Shown in pieces: positions 1 to 8,228 of a DNA stretch of 29,546 nt (position 1 is its first letter; the number at the start of each line of letters is the position of its first letter). The position numbers and the translations under genes are program-made. The notes beneath the pieces were generated by a model. That model was not told the DNA's origin. It was given only the letters and a program-made list of their open reading frames with translations, and did no database searches. The stretch lies in assembly GCA_023452965.1 (NCBI GenBank), contig JAEXUU010000513.1, forward strand, positions 1-29,546. Reading direction: 5' to 3'. The stretch comes from Pseudomonadota bacterium. Its GTDB lineage: Bacteria > Pseudomonadota > Alphaproteobacteria > Rhizobiales > Beijerinckiaceae.

Positions 1-98
1 TCGGCCACAGCCATTGCCTGTCCGAACGGGCTGACGCCCGATCGCCCTCCGAGAAGGCCGTGGGAGCGGTCTCCAGGCCCGAAGGCCTGCGTCATCAT
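1..98 (-). CDS. 5' end of an unidentified gene cut by the left edge
   Basis: Reading leftward on the minus strand from an ATG-ATG pair at 98, the frame stays open to the window edge and gives about 32 residues beginning MMTQAFGPGDRSHGLLGG. It begins 41 bases after the stop of the Toprim gene and has the same direction, so it is probably the next gene of the same operon. The fragment is rich in glycine, serine and proline. No domain can be recognised from so little sequence. A weak GAG-type ribosome-binding site lies about nine bases before the start. Confidence 0.4.
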   Translation of the reverse strand, partial: MMTQAFGPGDRSHGLLGGRSGVSPFGQAMAVA

Positions 99-139
99 CA
101 CGATCGCTCACACCCCGAGCGCTCCCCTTCCCTCGCCGA

Positions 140-1201
140 TCACGCCGCCAGGGATATGAAGCGCGCGACGTCCTGAGGCGCGATCTGGTCCCGCAAACCG
201 GTTACCAACGCGTCATGGCCGAGCAGCCGGAGATCCTCGTTGAAGTCCCCGAGCCACGGCGAGAGTGCAACCGTCTCGATGCCGGCTGCGCTTGCGCGCT
301 CGATCAGGGTCGCCATCGCGGCGTCCCCTGCCGGATCCCTGTCGCGGGCGACATAGAGCCGTCGCAGCGTCAGCGGGAACAGGATGGCAGACAGATGGGT
401 CGCCGAGAGCCCCGCGATCGCCGGCAGGGCTGGCAGGACGGACCGAACGGAGAGCACCGTCTCGATGCCTTCACCGGCCGCCATCACCTCGCTGCCGAGC
501 CCGAACCGGACCGCCGAGCCGAGCAGATCCCCCATTGCACGCCGGGGCGTTTCGAGCGGCGCACGGCCGAGGCGGAGCTCGGAAAAGCCGTCGGGATCGA
601 GCCAGGTCCGATGCACGCCGGTCAGCCTACCGGTGAGGTCGGTGACCGCAGCAATCATCGCCGGCCAAGTCTCGGTCGGCGAATATTCGTCAGGTCGATA
701 GTAGCAGCGCGGATGGAAGCGCAGCGCGCCGGTGTCATGCAGCGCCGTGATGGCACGAGCCCGCAAATAGCTCTCCGCCAGCGTCCGACCGATGGACCGC
801 GACATGGCGAAGAGCCGCCGCGCCGCTTCCGGAGACCCTGCCGACGCCGAACCCGAGCCCGCGTTCCACCCTCCGGGTTCCAGATCCGGATGGGGAAGGC
901 TGAGGAAGCTGCGGGCTTCCTCAGCCACGTCCCTGAATTCAACCAGGCCGCAGCTCTCGCGGATGACGTCGAGGAGGTCGCCATGTTCGCCCGTTGCGGA
1001 ATCAGTCCATTTCCCAGCGGCGCCTTTGCCGGCTTCCGGCCCGACCAGCCGCACGAACATCGAACGGCCAGGTGCATTGCGAACATCGCCGACGAGCCAA
1101 TAGCGGCCCTGGCGCTTGCCGTTGGAGAGATAGTGCCGGCACGCTGCCTCCGCCCGTCTGCCAAGACGGTGGGCGAGCTCGGCAGCATCGAGGCGAGCCA
1201 T
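140..1201 (-). CDS. Toprim-domain protein, primase-like (DUF7146 + Toprim_3 type)
   Basis: The protein has 353 residues. The N-terminal half resembles the primase-associated DUF7146 region, including the W-x-D...GEHGDLLDVIR element near residues 65-81. The C-terminal half is a Toprim fold: GEGIET at about 243-248 supplies the conserved glutamate, ARDRDPAG at about 285-292 gives the DxD pair, and GDFNEDL at about 318-324 resembles the closing motif of Toprim_3. Toprim domains bind two metal ions and act in primases, topoisomerases and nucleases, so a priming or DNA-processing role in element replication or transfer is likely but inferred. The start at 1201 was chosen because its ATG shares one base with the TGA of the helicase gene (TGATG), indicating translational coupling. 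A further 36 codons in frame upstream lie inside the helicase gene and look non-native. Confidence 0.88.
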   Translation of the reverse strand: MARLDAAELAHRLGRRAEAACRHYLSNGKRQGRYWLVGDVRNAPGRSMFVRLVGPEAGKGAAGKWTDSATGEHGDLLDVIRESCGLVEFRDVAEEARSFLSLPHPDLEPGGWNAGSGSASAGSPEAARRLFAMSRSIGRTLAESYLRARAITALHDTGALRFHPRCYYRPDEYSPTETWPAMIAAVTDLTGRLTGVHRTWLDPDGFSELRLGRAPLETPRRAMGDLLGSAVRFGLGSEVMAAGEGIETVLSVRSVLPALPAIAGLSATHLSAILFPLTLRRLYVARDRDPAGDAAMATLIERASAAGIETVALSPWLGDFNEDLRLLGHDALVTGLRDQIAPQDVARFISLAA

Positions 1202-4200
1202 CACGCCACCTCCTTCTCGCTGACGCGCTCGACCGGGAACCGTCCAATCAGCTTGGCGAGAATCGCGGCGCCCGTACCGTCGGTCGGCACGAACATGCGC
1301 AGCTTCCACGAGATGATCTCGTGGAAGAGGCCAAAGGCGGACAGGCGCTCGCGCATCGTATCGGTGAAGCCGGACAGTTCGATCCGATGGGCGCCCATGA
1401 CGCGCACGCGCCGGAGCTGAAGGCCCTCAGCGAGGTCGAGGATGGTCCGGCCCTCGATCAGCGCACTGAACGCATCATCCGCCGTCAGCGTCGTGGTCCC
1501 GGTTGCCATCGCGCCGGCGACCCAGGCCGGCGACACCCTCCGGCCGATGATGCGCTCGCCATCATCGGTCTGGAGCCGATAGACGCGAGTCGACTCATTC
1601 GGCAGGCGCTTCCAGATCGGCAACAGCAGGCCTGCAACAATATGGATCGTCGATTCCGAGAAGATCGGGATATCCGCGAGCTCGGCATTCCAGGCCGCGA
1701 CGAAAGCGGCGCGATCCACTCCATGCCAGTGGCTCTCAGTCATGGTCTTGAACGTCGCGTAGTGCTGTTCCATCGGACGCAGAAGGGTGACGCGACGTTC
1801 GATCTCGCCATCGTCGAGCATCATCGACGGCGCGGTGAGCTGGACGGCCGCGCGCCCGGAGCGCTCGTTGACGAGAAGCACAGCGCGCGGGTCGTCGAGC
1901 CAGGCCAGCGCGGTGTCGAGAGAGACCGGCCGGTTCTTCTGACGCTGCGCCACGGTCAACAGCTGCGTCGCCGCGCCCGTGCCGGGATGGGTGTAGATGG
2001 AGCGTCGGTCCTTGACGACGAAGCTCTCCGCCTGGAGCGTTTCAAGGCCGAGATCGTAGATGCCGGCCGCGATCGCCCCCTCGACCTTGGCGGTCAGCAG
2101 CTGCTCGAAGGCCGAGAATAGAATATCCTGCAGGTCGATGGTGAGCGCCAGCAGCCGGTTGAGGAAGGTCGTGATCGGCGGCAGTTCATCCTTGATGCCG
2201 TTGTCGTCCATCAGCTTCAGGCCGGTCGTGTCCTCGAAGCGCTGCAGCGAGCAGCCCTCGACCTTGCCGCGGACCAGCAGGATGTAAAGCTGGCGCAGGG
2301 CATCACGCGCATAGTGGGATTCCAGATTGTCCTCCGGCCGGAACAGGCCCTGGCCGCCAGTCTGTCGCTGACCACGGGTGATCGCGCCCAAGGTATCGAG
2401 GCGGCGGGCGATCGTGCTGAGGAAGCGCTTCTCGGCTTTCACATTGGTCGCGATCGGCCGGAAGAGCGGCGGCTGCGCCGGGTTTGTGCGGTTGGTCCGG
2501 CCGAGCCCCTGAATGGCGGCGTCCGCCTTCCATCCGGGTTCGAGCAGGTAATGGACGCGCAGGCGCTGGTTCTTCGCAGCGAGATCCGCATGGTAGCTGC
2601 GACCCGTGCCGCCGGCATCGGAGAAGATCAACACGCGCTTCTGATCGTCCATGAAGGCCTGCGTTTCGGCGAGGTTGGCCGAGCCGGCGCGGCTCTCGAC
2701 GACGAAGCGCTGGCCCCTGCCGTCCGCGCTGGGCCTGCAGACGATGCGGCGCGAGCGACCAGTCACCTCCGCGACCACGTCCGTTCCGAAGCGCTGCACG
2801 ACCTGGTCGAGAGCACCCGGAACCGGTGGCAGGCTCGCCAGCTTCTCGATCAGCGCATTGCGGCGCGCCACGGCGTCGCGGCTTTCGACGGGCTGGCCAT
2901 CGCGGAAGACGGCACGCGATGAGATATTGCCGTCGCCATCCGTGAAGGGCTCGTAGAGCTGCACCGGGAACGAATGAGCGAGGTAGTCGAGAACATATTC
3001 GCGCGGTGTGATGTCGACACGAATGTCGGCCCACTCCTCGGCCGGAATTTCGGCCAGGCGACGCTCCATCAGCGCCTCGCCGGTCGAGACGATCTGGATC
3101 ACGGCCGAATGACCCTCATCGAGATCGCGCTCGATCGAGCGAATCAGGGTCGGGGTCTTCATCGAGGTCAGGAGATGGCCGAAGAAGCGCTGCTTGGCGC
3201 TCTCGAAAGCCGAGCGTGCGGCGGACTTCGCTTGCCGGTTCAAGGTGCCGGTGATGTTGGCGGCTTCCATCGCAGCATCGAGATGATTGTGGATCACCGC
3301 AAAGGCACCGGCATAGGCATCATAGATCCGTCGCTGCTCATCGGTCAGCTCGTGCTCGACGAGTTCGTATTCGACGCCGTCATAGGAGAGGGAGCGGGCC
3401 GTATAGAGGCCGAGCGCGCGCAGATCGCGCGCCAGGACCTCCATCGCGGCAACGCCACCGGCCTCGATCGCCTCGACGAAGTCGGCGCGGGTCGCGAAGG
3501 GAAAATCCTCGCCGCCCCAGAGGCCGAGCCGCTGGGCATAGGCTAGATTATGGACCGTGGTCGCGCCGGTCGCCGAGACGTAGACGATGCGGGCGTTCGG
3601 CAAGGCGTGCTGAAGGCGCAGGCCGGCCCGTCCCTGCTGCGAGGCGGCCACATCGCCACGCTCGCCCTTGCCGCCGGCCGCGTTCTGCATGGCGTGGCTC
3701 TCGTCGAAGATGACGACGCCGTCAAAGTCGGAGCCCAGCCATTCGACGATCTGCTTCACGCGTGAGACCTTCTCCGCGCGGTCGTCAGAACGCAGCGTCG
3801 CGTAGGTCGTGAAGAGGATCCCCTCGGGCAGCGTGATCGTCCTGCCCTGGGGAAAGCGGGACAAGGGCGTAACCAGCAGACGCTCCATGCCGAGCGCCGA
3901 CCAGTCGCGCTGCGCATCTTCCAGAAGCTTGTCGGATTTCGAGATCCAGACTGCTTTGCGCCGACCGCGTAGCCAATTGTCGAGGATGATGCCGGCGGAC
4001 TGCCGGCCCTTGCCGGCGCCGGTCCCGTCGCCGAGCATAAAGCCGCGGCGGAAACGGACGCTGCCGGATGCATCCTCTGGGGCCGCCTTCACGATGTCGA
4101 AGGTGTCGTCGACCGTCCAGGAGCCGGCGAGGAATTCGCCATGCGCCTCACCGGCATAGATCACGGTTTCGAGCTGGGCGTCGGAAAGGAGCCCATCGTT

Positions 4201-5532
4201 GACGAGGCCCATCGGCAGCATCGGGCGATAGGACGGCTTTGGCGGGGCGACCGACGCCATGGCGGCCGACTGGACGAGCTTGGTCGGATGCGGCTGGGCA
4301 TCCGGAATCCGGATCGCCTGCAACCCGTATTCCTCATAGATGGCATCGGTCAGCCGCGCACCTTCCGGCGGCGTCCAGTCGACAGTATCGTAGCTGAGCT
4401 CGACGCCCGCGATTTCACCGATCGGCGGGCACGCCGGGACTGGGGTCGCGGCGCGCGCGAGATAGCCGCGCACGGTCCGCGGCGCCGCCGCAATCGGCGC
4501 AACCTTCACAGCATCGGCGATCGGCATCCGCGGCGGCACGTGCGCAGCGATCCAGCCGAGGAGCGTCGCAACATCAGGGGCGACGCCCGGCGAGGCGGGA
4601 AAGCGGGAGGGATCGTCCGCCGGCAGTTTGTCGATGACGATGAGGCGCGTCTCGATCGTCGTGCCGTGCCTGGCATAGACAGCACAGTCGATCGCGGCGG
4701 AGAAGACGACGCGGGCGCGCTCCTGAAGGCGAATGAAGGCACCACGCCAGGCCGGCGCCTCGGGGCCGAAATTGGCTCCGGTGATGGTGACGAGACGGCC
4801 GCCATCGGCCAGCCGCGCCAAGGCGCTGGCAACATGACGATAGGCGGCGTCGGCGACGCGGCTTTCGACGTGGGCGAGGACCGAGAAGGGTGGATTCATC
4901 AGCACGACGGAGGGGACGATGCCTGGATCGAGATGATCATCGATCTGCGCCGCGTCGAAGCGGGTGACGGGCACGGCTGGGAAGAGAAGCGAGAGGAGAC
5001 CGGCGCGCAATTCCGCGAGCTCGTTCAGAACGAGCGACCCGCCGGCGATCTCGGCGAGAATGGCGAGCAGCCCGGTGCCGGCGGAGGGTTCGAGGACACG
5101 ATCGCTTGGCGTGACGGCGGCAGCCGTCACAGTGGCGATGCCGAGCGCGATCGGCGTCGAGAATTGTTGGAAGGCCTGGCTCTCTTCGGAGCGGCGGGTG
5201 TGGCTGGGGAGAAGGCCGGCGATCTTGCCGAGAAGCGGCAGGGCCGCGGCCGGCGAGCCGGCTTTGCGGAGAAGCGACTTGCCGTATTTACGTAAGAAGA
5301 GGACGGTCGCGGCCTCGCAGGCGTCATAGCCGGTCTTCCAGTCCCAGGCTCCGGAGGCGTCGGACGCACCGAAAGCGCTTTCCATGGCGGCGCGCAGGAC
5401 GTTTGCATCGATACGCTGGCCACGTTCGAGCTGCGGCAGCAGGAGAAGCGCGGCGGCATGGACCGCCGCCGCCGAGATGATGGCCGAATGCGACGCGGCT
5501 GCAGAGTCAGGGAGAGGGTACAAGGCGTTCAT
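1201..5532 (-). CDS. Strawberry-notch-family helicase fused to an N-terminal methyltransferase-like domain
   Basis: This giant protein has 1443 residues. Residues about 125-300 look like a Rossmann methyltransferase: VLEPSAGTGLL at 146-156 is the SAM-binding motif I and NPPF at 213-216 is the amino-methyltransferase motif IV. A superfamily 2 helicase follows: GDGTGAGKGRQ at 501-511 is Walker A, FDESH at 609-613 is the DExH box, and VSATGAT at 652-658 is motif III. The C-terminal helicase domain contains SDAGGTGRSYHADL and, near residue 1010, QGLGRTNRTNP, the strawberry-notch version of motif VI. Such proteins are common on alphaproteobacterial plasmids and integrative elements, where they are thought to act in DNA processing or protection; the actual role is unknown. 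The gene heads a minus-strand operon with the Toprim gene and is preceded by one of the structured leaders. Confidence 0.92.
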   Translation of the reverse strand: MNALYPLPDSAAASHSAIISAAAVHAAALLLLPQLERGQRIDANVLRAAMESAFGASDASGAWDWKTGYDACEAATVLFLRKYGKSLLRKAGSPAAALPLLGKIAGLLPSHTRRSEESQAFQQFSTPIALGIATVTAAAVTPSDRVLEPSAGTGLLAILAEIAGGSLVLNELAELRAGLLSLLFPAVPVTRFDAAQIDDHLDPGIVPSVVLMNPPFSVLAHVESRVADAAYRHVASALARLADGGRLVTITGANFGPEAPAWRGAFIRLQERARVVFSAAIDCAVYARHGTTIETRLIVIDKLPADDPSRFPASPGVAPDVATLLGWIAAHVPPRMPIADAVKVAPIAAAPRTVRGYLARAATPVPACPPIGEIAGVELSYDTVDWTPPEGARLTDAIYEEYGLQAIRIPDAQPHPTKLVQSAAMASVAPPKPSYRPMLPMGLVNDGLLSDAQLETVIYAGEAHGEFLAGSWTVDDTFDIVKAAPEDASGSVRFRRGFMLGDGTGAGKGRQSAGIILDNWLRGRRKAVWISKSDKLLEDAQRDWSALGMERLLVTPLSRFPQGRTITLPEGILFTTYATLRSDDRAEKVSRVKQIVEWLGSDFDGVVIFDESHAMQNAAGGKGERGDVAASQQGRAGLRLQHALPNARIVYVSATGATTVHNLAYAQRLGLWGGEDFPFATRADFVEAIEAGGVAAMEVLARDLRALGLYTARSLSYDGVEYELVEHELTDEQRRIYDAYAGAFAVIHNHLDAAMEAANITGTLNRQAKSAARSAFESAKQRFFGHLLTSMKTPTLIRSIERDLDEGHSAVIQIVSTGEALMERRLAEIPAEEWADIRVDITPREYVLDYLAHSFPVQLYEPFTDGDGNISSRAVFRDGQPVESRDAVARRNALIEKLASLPPVPGALDQVVQRFGTDVVAEVTGRSRRIVCRPSADGRGQRFVVESRAGSANLAETQAFMDDQKRVLIFSDAGGTGRSYHADLAAKNQRLRVHYLLEPGWKADAAIQGLGRTNRTNPAQPPLFRPIATNVKAEKRFLSTIARRLDTLGAITRGQRQTGGQGLFRPEDNLESHYARDALRQLYILLVRGKVEGCSLQRFEDTTGLKLMDDNGIKDELPPITTFLNRLLALTIDLQDILFSAFEQLLTAKVEGAIAAGIYDLGLETLQAESFVVKDRRSIYTHPGTGAATQLLTVAQRQKNRPVSLDTALAWLDDPRAVLLVNERSGRAAVQLTAPSMMLDDGEIERRVTLLRPMEQHYATFKTMTESHWHGVDRAAFVAAWNAELADIPIFSESTIHIVAGLLLPIWKRLPNESTRVYRLQTDDGERIIGRRVSPAWVAGAMATGTTTLTADDAFSALIEGRTILDLAEGLQLRRVRVMGAHRIELSGFTDTMRERLSAFGLFHEIISWKLRMFVPTDGTGAAILAKLIGRFPVERVSEKEVA

Positions 5533-5542
5533 CGGCGTTTCC

Positions 5543-5606
5543 CCGGAGAGCAGGAAGGGTCAAACCCGGCGGCGCTCTCTCGGACCGGACGGGCTCAAAC
5601 CCGTCC
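5543..5606 (-). promoter_or_regulatory. Structured 5' leader of the helicase gene (leader 1 of 4)
   Basis: Read on the minus strand, a closed hairpin of GGACGGG and CCCGTCC with a six-base loop (5587-5606) is followed by CCGAGAGAGC pairing with GCTCTCCGG (5543-5583, one bulge). The string GACGGGTTTGAGC and the TCCGAGAGAG element recur in the leader of the ParB-like gene. It lies 10 bases before the helicase ATG. It may be a cis-acting RNA or a protein operator; the layout differs somewhat from the other three leaders. Confidence 0.5.
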
Positions 5607-5633
5607 CGGCCCCACTCTGCCTCTCAGGCCACA

Positions 5634-5690
5634 TTGACTTGGACCACTCAATGGACCATTTCTCAGGAGAGGATTTCGAAGGAGGGTCCA
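5634..5690 (+). promoter_or_regulatory. Candidate operator/promoter of the toxin-antitoxin pair
   Basis: TTGACT at 5634-5639 could be a -35 element, although no good -10 follows. Overlapping its downstream side are two direct copies of TGGACCA (5640-5646 and 5652-5658), 12 bases apart, and an inverted TGGACC half-site at 5685-5690 next to the GGAGG ribosome-binding site. Antitoxins of this class repress their own promoters by binding such repeats, so an autoregulatory operator is a reasonable inference. Confidence 0.4.
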
Positions 5691-5694
5691 CGCG

Positions 5695-5952
5695 ATGCGC
5701 GTGTCTGTCAGCGATGCGAAGGGACAGCTCACCGAGTTGGTGAAGCGAGCGGAGGCCGGTGACGAGGTCATCCTGACCCGTCGCGGGCACGAGATCGTGC
5801 GCCTCGTCGCGGTGGCGGCGGCGCCCGGGTTGAAGGGCCGGCGCGCGCTGATGGAGAAAGTCAGGGCTGCCGCGGCTGCCAAGGCACTGCCGGGTGCCGA
5901 TGCTGCGCATAGCCAGGACTTTCTCTACGGCGATGACGGCATGCCCGCGTGA
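5695..5952 (+). CDS. Phd/YefM-type antitoxin
   Basis: The protein has 85 residues. The N-terminal part (MRVSVSDAKGQLTELVKRAE, then GDEVILTRRGHEIVRLV) is the typical Phd/YefM DNA-binding fold: a short strand, helix, and strand ending in a positively charged turn. The C-terminal third is alanine-rich and helical and ends near DFLYGDDGMPA, which would wrap around the toxin. A strong GAAGGAGGG ribosome-binding site lies eight bases before the ATG. The stop overlaps the toxin start as GTGA, so the two are translationally coupled. It neutralises the PIN toxin and probably represses its own operon. It is on the opposite strand to every other gene of the surrounding module, suggesting an independently acquired cassette. 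Confidence 0.9.
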   Translation: MRVSVSDAKGQLTELVKRAEAGDEVILTRRGHEIVRLVAVAAAPGLKGRRALMEKVRAAAAAKALPGADAAHSQDFLYGDDGMPA

Positions 5953-6332
5953 TCGCGGTCGATACCTCAACCCTCATGGCGATCGTGCTGGGCGAACCGC
6001 AGGCCGAAGCCTGCATGACCGCGATCGAGGAAGCGGAGCAGTTGCTGATCTCGGCCGGGACCGTCGCCGAGGCGCTGATCGTCGCGGGACGGCGCAATGT
6101 CGGCGATGAGGTCGGCGCGCTGATCTCGGGCCTCGGCTTCGAGATCGTCACGGTGACGGCGGCATCCGCCCGCCGGATTGCGGACGCCTATGGCCGCTGG
6201 GGCAAAGGGATCCACCCGGCCTCTCTGAACTATGGCGACTGCTTTGCCTATGAGGTCGCCATCGAACACGATTGTCCGCTGCTCTATATCGGCGACGATT
6301 TCAGGCAGACGGACGTGCGCTCGGCCCTCTAA
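5949..6332 (+). CDS. vapC: VapC-like PIN-domain toxin ribonuclease
   Basis: The protein has 127 residues and starts with GTG within the antitoxin stop (GTGA). PIN-domain acidic residues are visible: D5 in the opening AVDTSTL, E41 in TVAEALIV, D97 in NYGDCFAYE, and D116/D117 in YIGDDF. These form the metal-dependent active site of VapC ribonucleases, which block translation by cutting tRNA or rRNA; the specific RNA target cannot be read from the sequence. The length is normal for the family and all key acidic positions are kept, so it should be active. It serves as a stability (addiction) module when linked to mobile DNA. Confidence 0.93.
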   Translation: MIAVDTSTLMAIVLGEPQAEACMTAIEEAEQLLISAGTVAEALIVAGRRNVGDEVGALISGLGFEIVTVTAASARRIADAYGRWGKGIHPASLNYGDCFAYEVAIEHDCPLLYIGDDFRQTDVRSAL

Positions 6333-6341
6333 GTCAAGCCT

Positions 6342-6986
6342 TTAGCCGAACCGCCGGCCGGAGCTGGTAAAGGTATAGCCGTTGGCGCTGATGATTTCGT
6401 CGACGGCTTCATCAGCCGAGAGATGATCGTATTCACGCGCGAGCTGCCGGTAGAGCCAGTGCGCGAGGTCGCGCAGGGCCTCAGTCACATCCTGATCGGC
6501 GGTCACTGTCATGTCCTGATAGGTCGGACTGTCCCGTCCCACCGAAACCGCCATGCTGTACGCGTGGCAGTAGCGGCCGCATCGGGTGGTTTCAGCGCGA
6601 AGCTGATAGAAGTTCCTGCGCTGAATTTCGGTGAGGGTGTCGGCGATCCGATGGAGAGCTTCATCCCGCGGCGCGTATTCCCTGATGCGCCGCGGCGCGC
6701 CTTTGGCGTGGGCATAGTATGCCTCGAAGCAGGCGCCATCGCCCTGGCTCCAGAACCCCGTGAAATGGATCCGCGGTTCATTGCGTGTGCCGCCGCCACA
6801 AAGACGAATGGCTCGGGTCTTGAAGCGGATGCCGAGGATCTCGGCCACGTTCTCGAAATCCGCGAAGACGGCGCTGTACCAGTCGTCGTCGAAAGCGCTC
6901 TCGCGATACCAGGCGCGCGCTTTCTCCCTCCCCGCATCGCACAGCTCATCGAGCTGGTAGACGGTGGTTTCAATGATCTCAGGCAT
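6342..6986 (-). CDS. Conserved protein of the group often labelled 'antitoxin of toxin-antitoxin stability system'
   Basis: The protein has 214 residues starting MPEIIETTVYQLDEL. It is acidic and aromatic-rich, with conserved-looking stretches GFWSQGDGACFEAYYAHAKGAPRRIREYAPRD in the middle and LAREYDHLSADEAVDEIISANGYTF near the end. I recognise this layout from plasmid and phage proteins that databases often call an antitoxin of a stability system, but I know of no biochemical proof for that label. The start at 6986 is chosen from the protein family; an in-frame extension upstream runs through the neighbouring gene and looks non-native. It overlaps the upstream 151-aa gene by eight bases, so the two form one transcription unit. 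Its 3' end faces the end of the vapC gene, nine bases away. Confidence 0.75.
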   Translation of the reverse strand: MPEIIETTVYQLDELCDAGREKARAWYRESAFDDDWYSAVFADFENVAEILGIRFKTRAIRLCGGGTRNEPRIHFTGFWSQGDGACFEAYYAHAKGAPRRIREYAPRDEALHRIADTLTEIQRRNFYQLRAETTRCGRYCHAYSMAVSVGRDSPTYQDMTVTADQDVTEALRDLAHWLYRQLAREYDHLSADEAVDEIISANGYTFTSSGRRFG

Positions 6987-7434
6987 CGGAGCGCCCTCCG
7001 CCAGAGCGCTCGTGGAGACCGAGAGGCAAGCCGAGCATTTTAGGGTCCTTGGCCCTGGCCAGGATGGCTTCGCCTCGCGCCACCGCCCAGGCGGCCCGCG
7101 AGACCCATTCGCGCGACGGCGTAGCACCGGCGCGGATATCGACCATCATCATCTTGAGGAGGCCGAGTAGCGTTTCGAAATGCCGGGCCTTGCGCTGTAT
7201 CGTCTCGCCGAAATGGCTCGGCACGGCAAGAGACGGCGCCGAATAGTCAGCATTTGCGCCGGGCCAGATTCCAGTGACGAAGCTCTCGCCGGCGGACTCA
7301 TAGTCCGGCTTGCTGGCGTCCCAGTCACCATCGTCGATGGCGAGGCGGCAAGCTGCAGCGATTGACCGGGCGCGATAGTCGCTATGGCGAAAAACGGGCA
7401 GGTGATAGCTGGTCTCGATCGTGAAGATGGGCAT
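6979..7434 (-). CDS. Conserved hypothetical protein of mobile elements
   Basis: The protein has 151 residues starting MPIFTIETSYHLPVFRH. It includes ACRLAIDDGDWDASKPDYESAGESFVTGIW, which resembles small conserved proteins found beside the preceding family on alphaproteobacterial plasmids; no function is known. A GGAG ribosome-binding site lies upstream (TCAGGAGTGC). No membrane segment or signal peptide is seen. Gene overlap with the 214-aa protein suggests joint function, and the pair could be an ancillary plasmid module. Confidence 0.7.
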   Translation of the reverse strand: MPIFTIETSYHLPVFRHSDYRARSIAAACRLAIDDGDWDASKPDYESAGESFVTGIWPGANADYSAPSLAVPSHFGETIQRKARHFETLLGLLKMMMVDIRAGATPSREWVSRAAWAVARGEAILARAKDPKMLGLPLGLHERSGGGRSDA

Positions 7435-7458
7435 CGAAGCACTCCTGAAACGAGATTA

Positions 7459-7475
7459 CCCGGCATGGGGCCGGG
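7459..7475 (-). terminator. GC-rich hairpin between two minus-strand genes
   Basis: CCCGGC and GCCGGG form a six-base stem with a five-base loop. On the minus strand it is followed by TAATCTCGTTT, so there is only a poor T tract. It lies between the stop of the 187-aa gene and the start of the 151-aa gene, and could be a weak terminator or attenuator. Confidence 0.35.
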
Positions 7476-7514
7476 CAGTTCGGTGGGATGCTGTGAGGGG
7501 GTTGCGGCCAGCAT

Positions 7515-8078
7515 TCAGACGGCGCGAAGCAGCGCTACGCGCGCCCGCTGCCGCCAATCGGGATGGACGAGCCGGCCTTCGAGAGCGCTAGCTCGGAAGC
7601 GAAGCGAGCACGCTTCCGGATGATGCTGCGCTGCCGTCGCAAGCGAGGCCTCCCGGCGCAGGTCGCAGGCCTGCGCGATCACGACCCTGGCTTCGCCGTC
7701 AGAGGTGACCGGCACGCACCATTTGACGTCACGACCGCCAGCTTCGCTGGCGAGGACCTGGCAATGGTCGTCATCGATGATGATGAAGAGCCGCGGCGTA
7801 AAGGCGACAGCGCTGTCATCCTGGATGTCGATCCGATCCCGACAGGCCAGAGCTTCGACCGCCGCGATCGCGCCGACGATGGAATCGGCGGTTGCCAGGG
7901 CGACGTTGCGAGGGGCGGAGTAGGTGCCGGATGCGGGATCGCCATCCCCGTAATGTGCCTCGCCCAAGCAGGTGATCCGCAGCGGCGAACTCGGTGCGGC
8001 GGTGAGGGCAACGACTGCGCGGCTCGGAACCGTCGGGGTGTTCGGGACAACGACCGGAAAGGAAGGACGTGCATTCAT
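7515..8078 (-). CDS. Hypothetical protein, 187 aa
   Basis: I do not recognise a family. The protein begins MNARPSFPVVVPNTPTVPSR, has a proline/valine-rich N-terminus, then a region with alternating strands (ITCLGEAHYGDGD, RLFIIIDDDHCQVLASEAGGRD, VKWCVPVTSDGEARVVIAQACDLR) and an arginine-rich end. No signal peptide or membrane segment is convincing. The start at 8078 follows the leader structure and a GGAG site, as in the DUF932 gene; an earlier ATG lies inside the leader. Because it shares its leader type with the helicase, ParB-like and DUF932 genes, it is probably part of the same regulated module. Confidence 0.6.
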   Translation of the reverse strand: MNARPSFPVVVPNTPTVPSRAVVALTAAPSSPLRITCLGEAHYGDGDPASGTYSAPRNVALATADSIVGAIAAVEALACRDRIDIQDDSAVAFTPRLFIIIDDDHCQVLASEAGGRDVKWCVPVTSDGEARVVIAQACDLRREASLATAAQHHPEACSLRFRASALEGRLVHPDWRQRARVALLRAV

Positions 8079-8091
8079 CACGGATTCTCCA

Positions 8092-8132
8092 TGACGGGCT
8101 GCAGGAGAGGCTCTCCTCGCCATGACCCGTCA
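8092..8132 (-). promoter_or_regulatory. Structured 5' leader of the 187-aa gene (leader 2 of 4)
   Basis: On the minus strand TGACGGG (8126-8132) pairs with CCCGTCA (8092-8098), enclosing a perfect inner hairpin AGGAGAG-G-CTCTCCT (8103-8117). The outer stem is followed directly by TGGAG, the likely ribosome-binding site, and the ATG at 8078. This matches the layout of leaders 3 and 4. Confidence 0.6.
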
Positions 8133-8192
8133 CGGCCGATCCGGCCGATCTCTCCCTCTCTGCTCCGGGCGAGTGGCCGAGGCCCGCATGCT

Positions 8193-8220
8193 AAAAGCGC
8201 CCCGCCGGGAGCGGGACGCT
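8193..8220 (-). terminator. Intrinsic terminator after the antirestriction gene
   Basis: On the minus strand AGCGTCCCGC pairs with GCGGGGCGCT (one T-G pair) around a short loop, followed by TTTT. It begins nine bases after the stop codon of the antirestriction gene, the expected place for a rho-independent terminator. Confidence 0.75.
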
Positions 8221-8228
8221 TTCGTGGA

